Origin: Hibiscus mutabilis
Taxonomy: Eukaryota > Streptophyta > Magnoliopsida > Malvales > Malvaceae
DNA length: 64,000 nt
NCBI GenBank assembly: GCA_019671005.1
Contig: CM033712.1
Location: forward strand, 72,986,479 to 73,050,478
Direction: 5' to 3'
A model generated the notes under the pieces. It was not told the DNA's origin. It was given only the letters and a program-made list of their open reading frames with translations, and searched no databases. This document shows, piece after piece, positions 11,908 to 21,912 of the stretch (the first letter of the stretch is position 1; every line of letters begins with the position of its first letter). A program made the position numbers and the translations under genes.

Positions 11908-11927
11908 AATCCCCGGCAACGGCGCCA
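11908..11927 (-). promoter_or_regulatory. Primer binding site, tRNA-Asp type
   Basis: On the minus strand this reads tggcgccgttgccggggatt, six bases inside the 5' LTR end. It is complementary to the 3' end of plant tRNA-Asp (ending CGGCAACGGCGCCA), the primer used by Athila-type elements. Confidence 0.9.
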
Positions 11928-11933
11928 AAAACT

Positions 11934-13486
11934 TGTTGCGCGTAATAAGTGCTACGCAATTGTGCAAGTATACACGTCGCAAGTTATAGTATAAAAGATA
12001 TCGTCTCCACAGGGATTGGTGCCACTTCAAGAATCTAGTCTCTTGCAATCGTAAAAAGTAAAAACACAAGTAAAGGATTATCAAGTTTAACTAATTACTA
12101 ATCTAGAAAGCAATAAAATAAAATAAAAGATGAATTCAATTGAGAGAGATAGGCTAGGTTATCGTGAGTTGAGGTGTGATAGCCGATTGGATTGTCTTGG
12201 TAAAAGAGTGCATGGGCAACTCAGTTGCCGTGGCGACTTGCACAACGGGGTTGCCTTGGCAACTAATTGATGGTTGCTTGGGCGACTAGTTGGGCAACTA
12301 CTTGGGCGACTGGGCAGCAACTTCAAGGTTCGGCGGAGCGTTCTTCAATGGTTTCTTCTTATCCCTAAGTCGAAACTCTAGCTACTTGTGCATGCCTTGA
12401 TAATACATCCCTCGCGTGAATCAAGGGTGAACAACAACCAATCTTGCGCCTCCTTAGCCGTTGAAATCCTTAACTTATTCCTAAGCCGGATTAATCTTCA
12501 CCATCATTGGATTGCATAAAGATCATATTCATTCGCTTCTTGAATCTAACTCTCCCGATATTAGATAAATGGATGAAATCACGAGATCCTCTCCCAATTC
12601 ACTCATAAAGCAATAATAGGAACCAAGAATGAATAAACCTTGAAATAGAAAAGTGCAAACTCTTATTACCTAAACAAAAACCAATAGTTTCTCACAACCA
12701 CAAAACACAATAACCATAGCCAAGTAAATTTAGTTCATGGCTAGGTTCCAAAGAAACACAAGATAATTAATCCCTAGCATGAACCCAATCGAACAAAGAT
12801 GAAGGAAGAGGCTTGTCGAAATCCTCCTTGCCCTTGATGCTTGTCGAAAATTCTCTCCTCTTGCCCTACTTGGACTTGCCGAAATTTCCCTCTTGCTCTC
12901 CCCCTTGAATTGTCGAAATCTCTTGCTATTTATAGGGCTAGGCCAAAGTCCTTCTTTGAGGAGGAGTTTGAGTTGGAATTAAATTATCTTTAAAGAATAT
13001 AATTCTTTATTATAATTTTATTCCTATTAGAACTTCTCCTATCCACTTGGAATTTAATTCTTCTTTAATCTCTGCATGGCAATCAAATTCCTTTGGGCTT
13101 GGACCTTGCTCCATGTCATCTTGGGCTTGTAAAATCATGAATTTCGACATCCATATTGCTTTTGGTCTTTGTCGACAAATGCCATGGCAACTGGCTCGGC
13201 GTCTCCTTCATGCACTGCCCTGGCAACTAGCTCGGCATATCCTTCATGCATTGCCCTGGCAACTAGCTCGGCATTGCTTTGGCAAGTGATCCTGCACATA
13301 CACACAAAAACACACCAAAGCAGCATCTATTTCCACAAAAATCACCAAGTTATGTAATCAAGCTCAACGATTGAAGGAAACATGGATTAATGCATGAATG
13401 GCTAACTATGCAACTAATATGAGCCTAAGTCTAACAATAATATGAGTAAAAAGGGTAAGAAAAATAGTACTTTTGAACACTTATCA
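11934..13486 (-). repeat. 5' LTR of the Athila-type element
   Basis: 1553 bp, direct repeat of 3424-4977. It contains the same GC-rich microrepeats near 12225-12320 and 13180-13290. Open stretches within it are LTR sequence, not genes. Confidence 0.95.
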
Positions 13487-15379
13487 TTTGCCATGTTTTT
13501 AAAAAAATAAAAAAATAATAGTAATAATAAAAAATATAATAAAATTATTTTATCTATATCATCCTCAAAAGTCTCTTGCATTAGAATAAACAAGTGGACT
13601 GACCTATTCGTGTACTGCGGGTACCTATGACTTGAGGGAAGACAAGTAATACCCATAAGGAATGTCTTTGGAAGCTCAACATTAAGATACCACCTTTGGG
13701 ATGACAAGATTGCATGTCAGTAAAGTGTAAGGTTGTAAAGTCAATCTTCGCCAAAGAAGATTCAGTAAAGAAAATAAAGATTAGACCCCATGAAAGTATG
13801 AATGTTTAGGGGCCTGTGTTCACCCTAATGTTAAGAATGAAGAAGACTCGTCATGAAGAGAAAATAACGAAGCCCGAGTTGAATGGGACAGCGTGTCGAA
13901 GATGGACTTCAGGAAGTGACAGATTCTAGTCAAACCAGTATAATCCAACCATATCATTTCAAAATAAGACAAAAAATGAGGACTTAGCAAAGACAGAAAG
14001 CTCATGGAGGTTAAGGGTGATCGACCAGAAGGTGAGGATTTTTTCCAGCATCTCTAAAATGATTCCACTCATGCATCATATTTAATTAGATATCTATAGG
14101 TTAGATGCATGCTAACTCATACTATCAAATCATTTTGATTGTTTTGGCAGATTCGAGGAATCAAAAAAATTTTGACTTATAACTTCGCGTTGGAGAGGTA
14201 GATCTCAATGGAGAAAACACCAAAGCTAAGACGAGAGGATATTGGGTGAGAAGTTGACAAGACCTGCCAAAAAAAGACAACGGATGCCTATCATGTCAAA
14301 ATCAAGGGGCAAAAAACCCGAAAGGGCACCCAGAAAAAGAAAAAAATAGAGAAAAAAGAGAGAAAAAGAAAAAAAAGAAAATAAAAAACAAAAAAAAGAA
14401 AGAAAAGAAAATGAGAAAGAAGAAAATCTAAAAAAAAGAAAAAAAGAAAAAAAGAAAAAGAGAGAAAAGGAAAATAAAAGAAAGAAAATCTCTAAGGTGA
14501 AAACCAATTCAGGAACCTAAGAAAAAAAAGGGATACAACGGGTCAACCCTAGCAAGAGAGTGGGAACCGTCATTGGAAAGAAAAAGAAAAAGGAAATTAA
14601 GGAAAGGTCGAGGTTAAAGGACCAAGGAGATGGAAGTGACCAAGAAAATCTAAACATTTGAAAGATAGGTCAGATATCTCCTAAGAAGAGGAGTAAACGA
14701 CGAAATGAAAACCCAGAAAAGATTTCAGGCGAAGGATTTTCAAACTCGCCGCGTAAGGATTTCAGAACAAATGAGGCAGATACTCCTAGCTCAACGACTC
14801 CAGGGCAAAGGAGGACGACATTCATAGCTTCAGATTCCAAGTAAGGAGAAGAAGGAAGTCCTATGTGGAAAGGACTTGTAACTCAAAATTTGCCAAGGAA
14901 GAAGAAGGGTTCTATGTAGATAGAACTTATGACTCCAAGGCTTCAGTTCCAGGATCTTGAAAGCAAAGGGTTCTATAGAGGAAGAACTCGTAAATCCAAG
15001 GGAAAATGCAAGTCCTATGTAGAAGAGACCTGCAACTCAAAATTTGCCAAGGAAAAAGAAGGGTTCTATGTAGAAAGAACCTATGGCTCCCAGGCTTCAA
15101 TTCCAAGATCTAGACAATGAAGGGTTCTATAGAGGAAGAACTCATGGATATGAGAAAAAGATACAAGTCCTATGTAGAAAGGACCTACAACTCAAATTTC
15201 TGCCAAAGGATTCTATAGAGAGAGAACTCATGGCTCCAGGTTTTAGGAGAGGAAGGGTGAAAAATTCTATAGGGGAAGAACACGAAGTTCAGAATCTCCA
15301 AAATGGGGAGTTGGAAAAAATTAGCGTTTATAGTCTTTGCATTATTCTTTTTATACAAGGATAGGCAAATAGGGGTATG
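13487..15379 (+). mobile_element. Tat/Ogre-like array, unit A internal region, right part
   Basis: Continues unit A after the Athila insertion and is collinear with 23547-25548. It contains a purine-only stretch (about 14330-14490, shorter than in unit B), a tandem-repeat 3' region (14840-15290), and a weak polypurine tract (aggcaaataggggta, about 15363-15377) before the LTR. No pol domain. Open frames over the purine-rich stretch are Phe/Ser- or Lys/Glu-rich compositional artefacts. Confidence 0.75.
14840..15290 (+). repeat. 3' tandem repeats with GGTTCTAT...AGAAC motif, unit A
   Basis: Irregular units of about 60-75 bp, each with ggttctatgtagaaagaacc or ggttctatagaggaagaact followed by ctcatggctcc/aggcttcagttccaggatct. 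The short inverted repeat GGTTCT/AGAACC recurs. The same array is in unit B (25010-25450) and, inverted and diverged, at 60000-60300. Confidence 0.85.
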
Positions 15380-17267
15380 TGTAATCATTAACTTTGTCCG
15401 GGGTGAATACGTTTTTATTTTCGCTTTTGTTTTTGTAATAATGGGCTTATAGGTTGCTTTTTAATTATTAACTATATATATGTATATGTGGCTATTGTTA
15501 AAGTCCAAAAGAAAATATATTTATTACTATTAGTATGTGTCATTATTATATGTTTAGTATATGTATGTTTATATGTATGTGGTATATATAATATATGTAA
15601 CATATATGTGTATGTTTATATATTATGTAATAGGTGTGGCTTGTATGTATTTATTATTATATTTCTATTTAAATATGAATGTGTGTATATGTTATTATTG
15701 TGTTATTATGCTACTAAATGTACAATGTGTATATGTAATAAGTATTAATGTTTGTTTGTATATGTGTTTACATATTATGTGTATGTTATTATTATTACTA
15801 TTATTATCACTTACTATAATTATTATTATGTTTATTATTATTATTATTATTATTATATGTTACTATGATGAAACAAATCTGAAAACAACAAAATATATGT
15901 GTTTATCCATTTATAAAAATAAATGAGCCCCATTTAAATTAATGTTCAAGTCCATCTACATTAAAACTCAAAAAAATTAATACATATTACACATTAAGCC
16001 CATTTGATAAAAAAACCCTAGGCCCATCTGATAACAATTCCAAAAACCCTAATCTAAGGCATTTTTTGTGGCAGCCAAGATCTAACCATTGGATCAGATC
16101 TAATCCAACGGTCTAGATCGAACAAAGGGTGGCCGATCAGATTCCCACGCTCCGTCATGCGCCGGCCGTTTAGCTCCCACTCGCCCACGTGTCGCCCGTT
16201 CATCTTCCACGCGCACGTGAGGAACACGTGCCTGACTGATCGGCTCCTCCACGCGCCCGTGCCTCTCCCGTCTCAATCATCCTCATCCATGCATGCAAAA
16301 AAGACAATGCAATATCAGCGATGGCAGAAGCAAAAATTGACATTACAAGCAAATACAGATTCAAAACAAAGCTGGAAATGGCAAAACACATGCAAGCATT
16401 GTCACGCAATTTCAAAAGCAAAAGAAGACAAGGCTACCAACCATCATTGTTATCTTTTATGCACGAAAATTGAATGTAATGTTGGCTATAAGAGCCAGAC
16501 AAAGACAGTGTAATAGGGAGAGATCCAACAATCAATAGAACAAGGCAGAGAAATTTTTGAGAAAATTTTTGGTTTTACCTTTATTTCGAAATCAATAGAG
16601 AAAAATGGGTTTCTGAGTTTACTTTCTATTTCTACCATTCGGTTCGAATAAAAGAAAAAGAAACAAGAGGGAAGAAGGTTTTACCTTCAGTTTTGATGGC
16701 CACCGGTGATCGAGGCCTCATCTCGGCAATCCCAACGATAGATTTGTCCCATTGGTCGAGATGAACGACATATCTCGATTTCGCAGTGATCCAACGGCGA
16801 ACGGGGCAGATCCGACGAGGAGAAGACGAACAGTTTAAGACCGATTTCGTGAAGCTCGGCTCATTGTCTTGCATTCGGAATATTAATCGTAATGCGGTGT
16901 CCTTTTATTCGGGAACGAACGAGGCTAGTACCAGTCATAGGAGTGGTAGTTCGGGCATTCCTTCTCGAATATTAGGGTCCTTAAAATATACTCCCATATA
17001 TGACCGAATTTTAATTTAGTTTGTCACTTTAAATACACAATTTCGAATATTAGGGTGCTAACCGTTCTCCACACATAACCGACTCCCAAACCTAAAAATC
17101 TCTTGTTTTGTTTTCGGTGCCCGGTCTACCTAACCCAAGTGACCGGTGGTGACTCCTAATTTTATTTAAAACTGCGTTTTTTTAAAAGAATCCCCCCTTT
17201 AAATGAAATGTTTTCAATAAAATTAGGAAACCCTTGAATTTCGAACTTCAAAAATATCATTACTGCA
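15380..17267 (+). repeat. Central LTR of the Tat/Ogre-like array (LTR2)
   Basis: Starts TGTAATCATTAACTTTGTCC after a polypurine tract and ends about tactgca before a primer-binding-like site, so it serves as 3' LTR for unit A and as 5' LTR for the next unit. Compared with LTR3 (25549-28474) it lacks about 1 kb: at about 16860 'gtgaagctcggctca' jumps to 'ttgtcttgcattcgg', corresponding to about 27017-28035 in LTR3. It contains an (ATT)n tract at about 15785-15860 and a GC-richer block at 16080-16270. The 118-codon open frame at 16157-16513 is LTR sequence. Confidence 0.8.
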
Positions 17268-17284
17268 TGCCGACTCCATTGGGA
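17268..17284 (+). promoter_or_regulatory. Primer-binding-like site of the Tat/Ogre-like element
   Basis: tgccgactccattggga, directly after the LTR2 end, resembles the TGGCGACTCCACTGGGG-type primer site of Tat/Ogre elements, which I recall being attributed to tRNA-Arg. A few mismatches are present. Confidence 0.6.
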
Positions 17285-18950
17285 ATAAATTTTTGTTTTT
17301 TTAAAGAAAGAGTTAGACCTAAAAATGTACCACTTATTTAATAGTGGAGGTTGCGAATTAAAGTGACAATTAAATTGATATTTTTTTTATAAATACGAGT
17401 TTATTTTAACGCATGTAAAATCTGGCATATAAACATGTCCGTTTAAGTGGGGAAAATGCTAGTGCTTTCGTGGGGATATTGTTCCTCCGTATGGGCCTAA
17501 TAAGTACCTTCAGGGCTCGATTACCCTATGTTTTCGTGGGAATATTGTTTCTCCATATGGACGTAGCGAAAGGGTCCCTGAATTGAACTCAGCTGAAATA
17601 AGTCTATAATGGGTGACGATCGGGGACCTTGCTACCCTTAGTAGGGGATATCGAGGGCAATTCGGGTACCTCCCTAGTACCAAAACTGCATATAGCGAAC
17701 ATAGAAAACCCACATCTTTTAGAGCCATGCGGTTAACCTAGGCATTTTACACGAGATGTAATAGGGTTGTTTTGTTTGATGCTTTATTTAATATCCCATT
17801 TTTATTTGTTGATTTTGTCCAGTTCTGACTTCTTTTTTTTTGTATTTTAGTTTGCTTTGCATATATTATTTTGCACTCATTTTACGATATAAAGGTGTTG
17901 AATTGAGGTGGTTTGCCTGATTAGAGAACTTTCATTATGGATGAGAGGTTGCTTAGGAAAGAAGAAATCAACTCGCAAGTCCGACATTGGTCCGATGTTA
18001 GCCGAAGATTTCAAGGCATCAGTGAACACATAGTACCGAGGTACGTTTAAGTAAGTCCACAACGAAGTGATGTTGTCAAGCTTCTGGCTTTGGTGCGAAA
18101 TTCTGATCAAATGAGATTTGTAGCAATTAAAGAAGGAATGGCCTACGGATGGTCGAGGAAGAAAAGAAAAACAAAAAAATGATCGTAGAAGAAAGAAATG
18201 CTTGTAGGAATATACTCAATCGGGAAAGGAAAAAAATCAAACAAGAGAATGAAAAAAAACATTTCCACAAGACGACATGAATCATCTACAAGAGACACAA
18301 GGTTGGTATAACACTACTTTCGGGAGTTTGAATCAAAGCCAAGCTCAGAGTGACCAGTTAGAAGAAAGGATAGCGTAATTGGACCGGTCTTTCCAAGAAT
18401 ACGGTGATCAGAAATGCTTTCTTGAACTTCAGACTAGTCAGCAAGTGAGTGTGATGCTTCGAGCTCGAATTGAGTCGCTAGAGGCTATAGTTTAAGACTA
18501 CTAGGGTCGAGTCGGGGTTCTTAAAAAAGCCGCAGAAGGTGAAGCTGAAAGAGATGGTTCAATATATGGGGAATCTAGTCGACGAAGCCGAAACTCTTCG
18601 CCATTTTGTTATCCCAAAGATGGATGAAGCACCATGATCCATTCAGCTGCTTCAGGCCATCGAAAAACTGAGTTAGGGCTGGCGCCTATATGGGGAATTT
18701 GCTATTATCCGTCTTGTAATAAGGACCTCTTCGTATTCAATGAAAGTTGCTCTAGGGTGATCACATGTTGGAATCAAAACCTTTATTTGCATTCATACTT
18801 GTGTTGTGACACTATTAATGTTTATTTTATGCATTCCGTTACATACTTATCCACAACATTAGAATTGTTTAAATTTTTAATAACACATTCACACATGATA
18901 TCCATTACTGATTGGGAAGAATATCCATCTTAGAAAGTGGAAGTGAAGAG
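17285..18950 (+). mobile_element. 5' internal region of a Tat/Ogre-like element
   Basis: Follows LTR2 and the primer site. It includes a short internal duplication (gtggggatattgttcctcc at about 17471 and gtgggaatattgtttctcc at about 17536) and broken coiled-coil-like coding sequence at about 18270-18600 (QLEERIA, ARIESLEAIV, interrupted by stops). The region 18640-18900 ends in a long non-coding, T-rich stretch. Overall it resembles the long 5' leader of Ogre-type elements. No intact gene. Confidence 0.6.
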
Positions 18951-20279
18951 ATAATGACTTTAGATCTAGACAGCTTCAGAAGCACGGATGACCTAGTGGC
19001 TAGAATGGATAAATTCGAAAAGCTTTAAGAACAATTAGTTTGGAACCAAAAAGAAACAATATCATATGTGAAGAGGTTCCAAGAGGAAACGAGGGGGCAA
19101 ATCGATGAATTGATGGGTATGATGGCCACCGAGACTAAAGAAGAGGGTATGGAAGAAGACTCTTTTATGGAAGAGGAGAATTGGGACTATGAATTCATAG
19201 CAGAGCAGACTTTATCAGCTGGAGACCAAGCTATCCTTAGCCAATATGAGATAGCATGCATTGCCTCCGAATGCCCAACCGGTTTGATATTGGATAAGAC
19301 CGAAGACTCTTCCTTGAAAACATTATCCTCGCCAGCAAATAAAGAGTCGAAAAAGTTAGAGCCACAGGATGAGAAATGTACAATATGCAACAAGAGGATG
19401 AGGATGTCGACTACACTGGCTCCTGAATTGTCATCCCTGCAAGCACATAACCAGCCTTTGATGTCTGTGGCTCCAAAACCCCACCAGCTGTCGGTTCGCG
19501 AGGCTTCCAAGGTTCAAAAAAAGGAGGAAGAATTAAAGGACTTCCAGTTCACTACCAGTCCTTTCACCTACCGAGATTTGTATTCCAAGTTGTTACACAC
19601 TCAATTGGTGGCGCCTTGTTTTGTCAAAGCTTGATCACCTCCATATCCAAGTTGGTTCAATGAAAAAGATCACTACGATTACCATGCCGGAACTCAAGGG
19701 CATTCTATCGAGAGATGAGTGAGTTTTAAGCGTAAAGTTTATCATTTTCTAGATATTTGGGTGTTAGAGTTTGAGACAATGAGTCCAAGTCTGATAATTA
19801 ATTTTCCAACTGTGGCCAGTGCTGTAAAAGTAGGAAAAGATCGGGTTGCCGTAAAAAAAGAGGTGGATAAGACGAAGTTACCGACATCGGTGAAATCTAA
19901 AAATGTCAGCAGCCATCATGATTACAACTGTCCCATAGAAGGCTTAGTTCTGAACCCGCTTAAAATATCTGAAGTAGTTCCAAAAGAGTTCATAAAAGCA
20001 ACATGCCTTAATAATGATGGTGTCTTCAAAAAAGAGGAGCCTCGCTTTAGGGAAAGGGGGAAAAAGAAAACTGAAATGCACGATGCAAGAGGGAGTGTCA
20101 AGAAGATGGGGGTGTTATCCCCGATGACAAATTCAGAGCTGTTGCCTCTATTGGTTCAGAACAAACTCTTGAGGCCACATCCCCCATGTTGGGAAACGCT
20201 GGTACACCCCATGGTGCAGCGGAAAATTATCTGGCGTAAACCACTAGTGATCCATTTACAAGGGAAGAATTTGGGATGA
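18951..20279 (+). pseudogene. Tat/Ogre-type gag, lacking most of the capsid domain
   Basis: Open pieces 19068-19634 (188 codons) and 19719-20279 (186 codons), with flanking in-frame stops. The first starts with a charged helix (SYVKRFQEETRGQIDELMG) and ends with FTYRDLYSKLLHTQLVAP. The joining segment, broken by stops, reads PPYPSWFNEKDHYDYHAGTQ then GHSIE, the Tat/Ogre gag signature before the Cys/His motif (the expected Cys is replaced by a stop). The usual central block with WYN...FREYA is missing, so this is a non-autonomous or deleted gag. It ends at the Copia LTR. Confidence 0.65.
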
Positions 20280-20286
20280 TAAAGGA

Positions 20287-21694
20287 TGAAATGTTACCTT
20301 AATAAATCTAGAATCTGGAAATTCGTAGGGAATTTGAAATAACCAAATCGAATCCGAGTCCTCACAATAGCGTTCTGACCTCTACGCAATCCACCCAAAT
20401 AAAACGAATAATATTTCTCTTCTCTAACTATTAGATAGGTTTTTTTAAAAAAACGAGGGATGAATGACTACTAGACCTTATGCCTTTATATAGTATTTAA
20501 AAACCCAATTCTAATTAAATACGGATTCTTAAATATACAATATATTTAACAAATATAATTAAATATGTAGAATCTGATTCTACTTTAATTAGGTTTCTTT
20601 TCGATATATATATATACTTTAATAATATTTGATAACTATAATAACTTATCAAATATTAACATATATATAAAAACGAAATTATCCGTAATTACAATAATTG
20701 TAACAATTTCAGTTTCTCACTAATTACATGTACAACAAGTTTGTACACATGCTATCTAGTCGATATTTGTTCGTTTCAATAATAGGGTGTGACCTTTGTA
20801 GGTTCATGTAATGTTAGCAGTAATATCCAGAACAATTCTAATATTACAAGCAATGAGTGGCATCTAGCAATACATCATTGCTACCTAAGTTACATGAAAT
20901 CGTGGTTAAATTTAACCTTTTTCCTTGATTAACTTCTTTTATGTATTTCATCCTTTTGTCCTCGTATCTAGATCGGGCACAAGTCATGGATTAGTCACAC
21001 TTGTATAGTTCATTTAATGTTTCTTGATATCTTGAGTAGACTATTATAAAGGAATAATTATGATATCCCATATCAATTTATTCGAGCATGGCCATGTATT
21101 TTCTAGTCTCACTCAATCAAGTGGCATATGATATTACTCCTATTATGTAGGAGGGACAAATCCTATATTGATCAACCATATTTCGCTACATGGATTATGA
21201 CATATTCAATATTAGTCTTTATAGTGTAGTCAGTTACGATACACGTTTAACTGTATCAAAATATGTCACTCACGATGTTGAAATAATGATGATCTCAAGT
21301 TTGAGGATCATACATGTAGTTATTACTATAAGCAATGTCGTGACTGCCACATAATAATCCAAGAAACATGTTCATAGTGGGTCAGTCCAGTATGTTGTTC
21401 CATAACACATACTTATGTATTGATTTTGACATCTCCATGCAATGACAACACTTTGTCATCAATCAACTACATATTAGTTTTAATACATTATTGTTGTCCA
21501 AACCCACAATAATTCCTGACTAAGGATATTCAAGAATAACTATATTATTCTAAGGACTTTATTATAATTCAGTTTATTTATAGATACACAGAATAAGTCT
21601 GAAATAATAATAATGGCTTTATATTGATAAACAAGATAAAATAAGTATGTATTTTACAACCATCTCATGATTGGTACTTGGGCATACTCCAACA
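20287..21694 (-). mobile_element. Full-length Copia-type LTR (1408 bp) at the unit junction
   Basis: On the minus strand it starts TGTTGGAGTATGCCC and ends AACATTTCA. No internal Copia coding sequence accompanies it. No 5-bp duplication is visible (AAGGA on the left, CCCCG on the right), unlike a simple solo LTR. A gag end lies on each side (about 19650 and 21745), so the flanks are not one continuous gag. Fragments of the same family are at 1487-1594 and 56836-57028. Confidence 0.75.
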
Positions 21695-21696
21695 CC

Positions 21697-21912
21697 CCGA
21701 AACGGTATGTTTATTTCAATACTGATGTGTTTGGTGCCAGGATTCTATGCGAATATCATCACGGAGACTTCGGCTATACAACGGAAGAGTGCACGTTTCT
21801 GAAAGGCAAGATATATGGGCTTATTAAGAAAGGAATGCTTTCCTTTGAGAATAGAAGACCTAAATTCCAAAAAAGAGGTCGAGTTTTTGGGAAGTTTGAA
21901 GGGATGGGATGA
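21697..21912 (+). pseudogene. Tat-type gag C-terminal remnant, unit B
   Basis: About 71 codons, reading VFGARILCEYHHGDFGYTTE then ECTFLKGKIYGLIKKGMLSFE, then a basic tail ending FGKFEGMG and a stop. It is better preserved than the unit A copy at 1596-1814 and matches the Cys/His end of Tat/Ogre gag. The upstream capsid part is absent because the Copia LTR abuts it. Confidence 0.65.

Larger units (their letters stand above)
3424..13486 (-). mobile_element. Complete Athila-type Ty3/gypsy retrotransposon (10,063 bp)
   Basis: Bounded by two nearly identical direct repeats (3424-4977 and 11934-13486) that start TGTTGCGCG and end CACTTATCA on the plus strand, flanked by the 5-bp duplication TTTGC (3419-3423 and 13487-13491). 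The tRNA-Asp-type primer site lies just inside the right LTR and a purine tract just inside the left one, so it reads right to left: LTR, gag, protease, RT, RNase H, integrase, LTR. All coding domains are present but broken by many small indels and stops. I see no env-like ORF between integrase and the 3' LTR. It is inserted in Tat unit A; the intact target is visible at 23541-23547. Confidence 0.95.

Noticed and set aside
11908..11927. Possible tRNA-Asp gene end
   Set aside because: Only the 3'-end-complementary 20 bp next to an LTR is present; this is the primer site, not a tRNA gene.
14226..14507. 93-codon Phe/Ser-rich minus-strand frame, and similar frames of 100-121 codons at 24294-24726
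   Set aside because: They translate an almost pure purine/pyrimidine tract; both strands and several frames are open at once, as expected from composition.
15488..15926. Hydrophobic Tyr/Ile/Val-rich frames in LTR2, with counterpart 25734-26108 in LTR3
   Set aside because: They lie in AT microsatellite-like LTR DNA; conservation between copies reflects LTR homology, not protein selection.
16157..16513. 118-codon frame in LTR2 with a similar frame in LTR3 (26273-26641)
   Set aside because: Both strands are open, frame changes occur between copies and no family is recognisable; it is shared LTR sequence.
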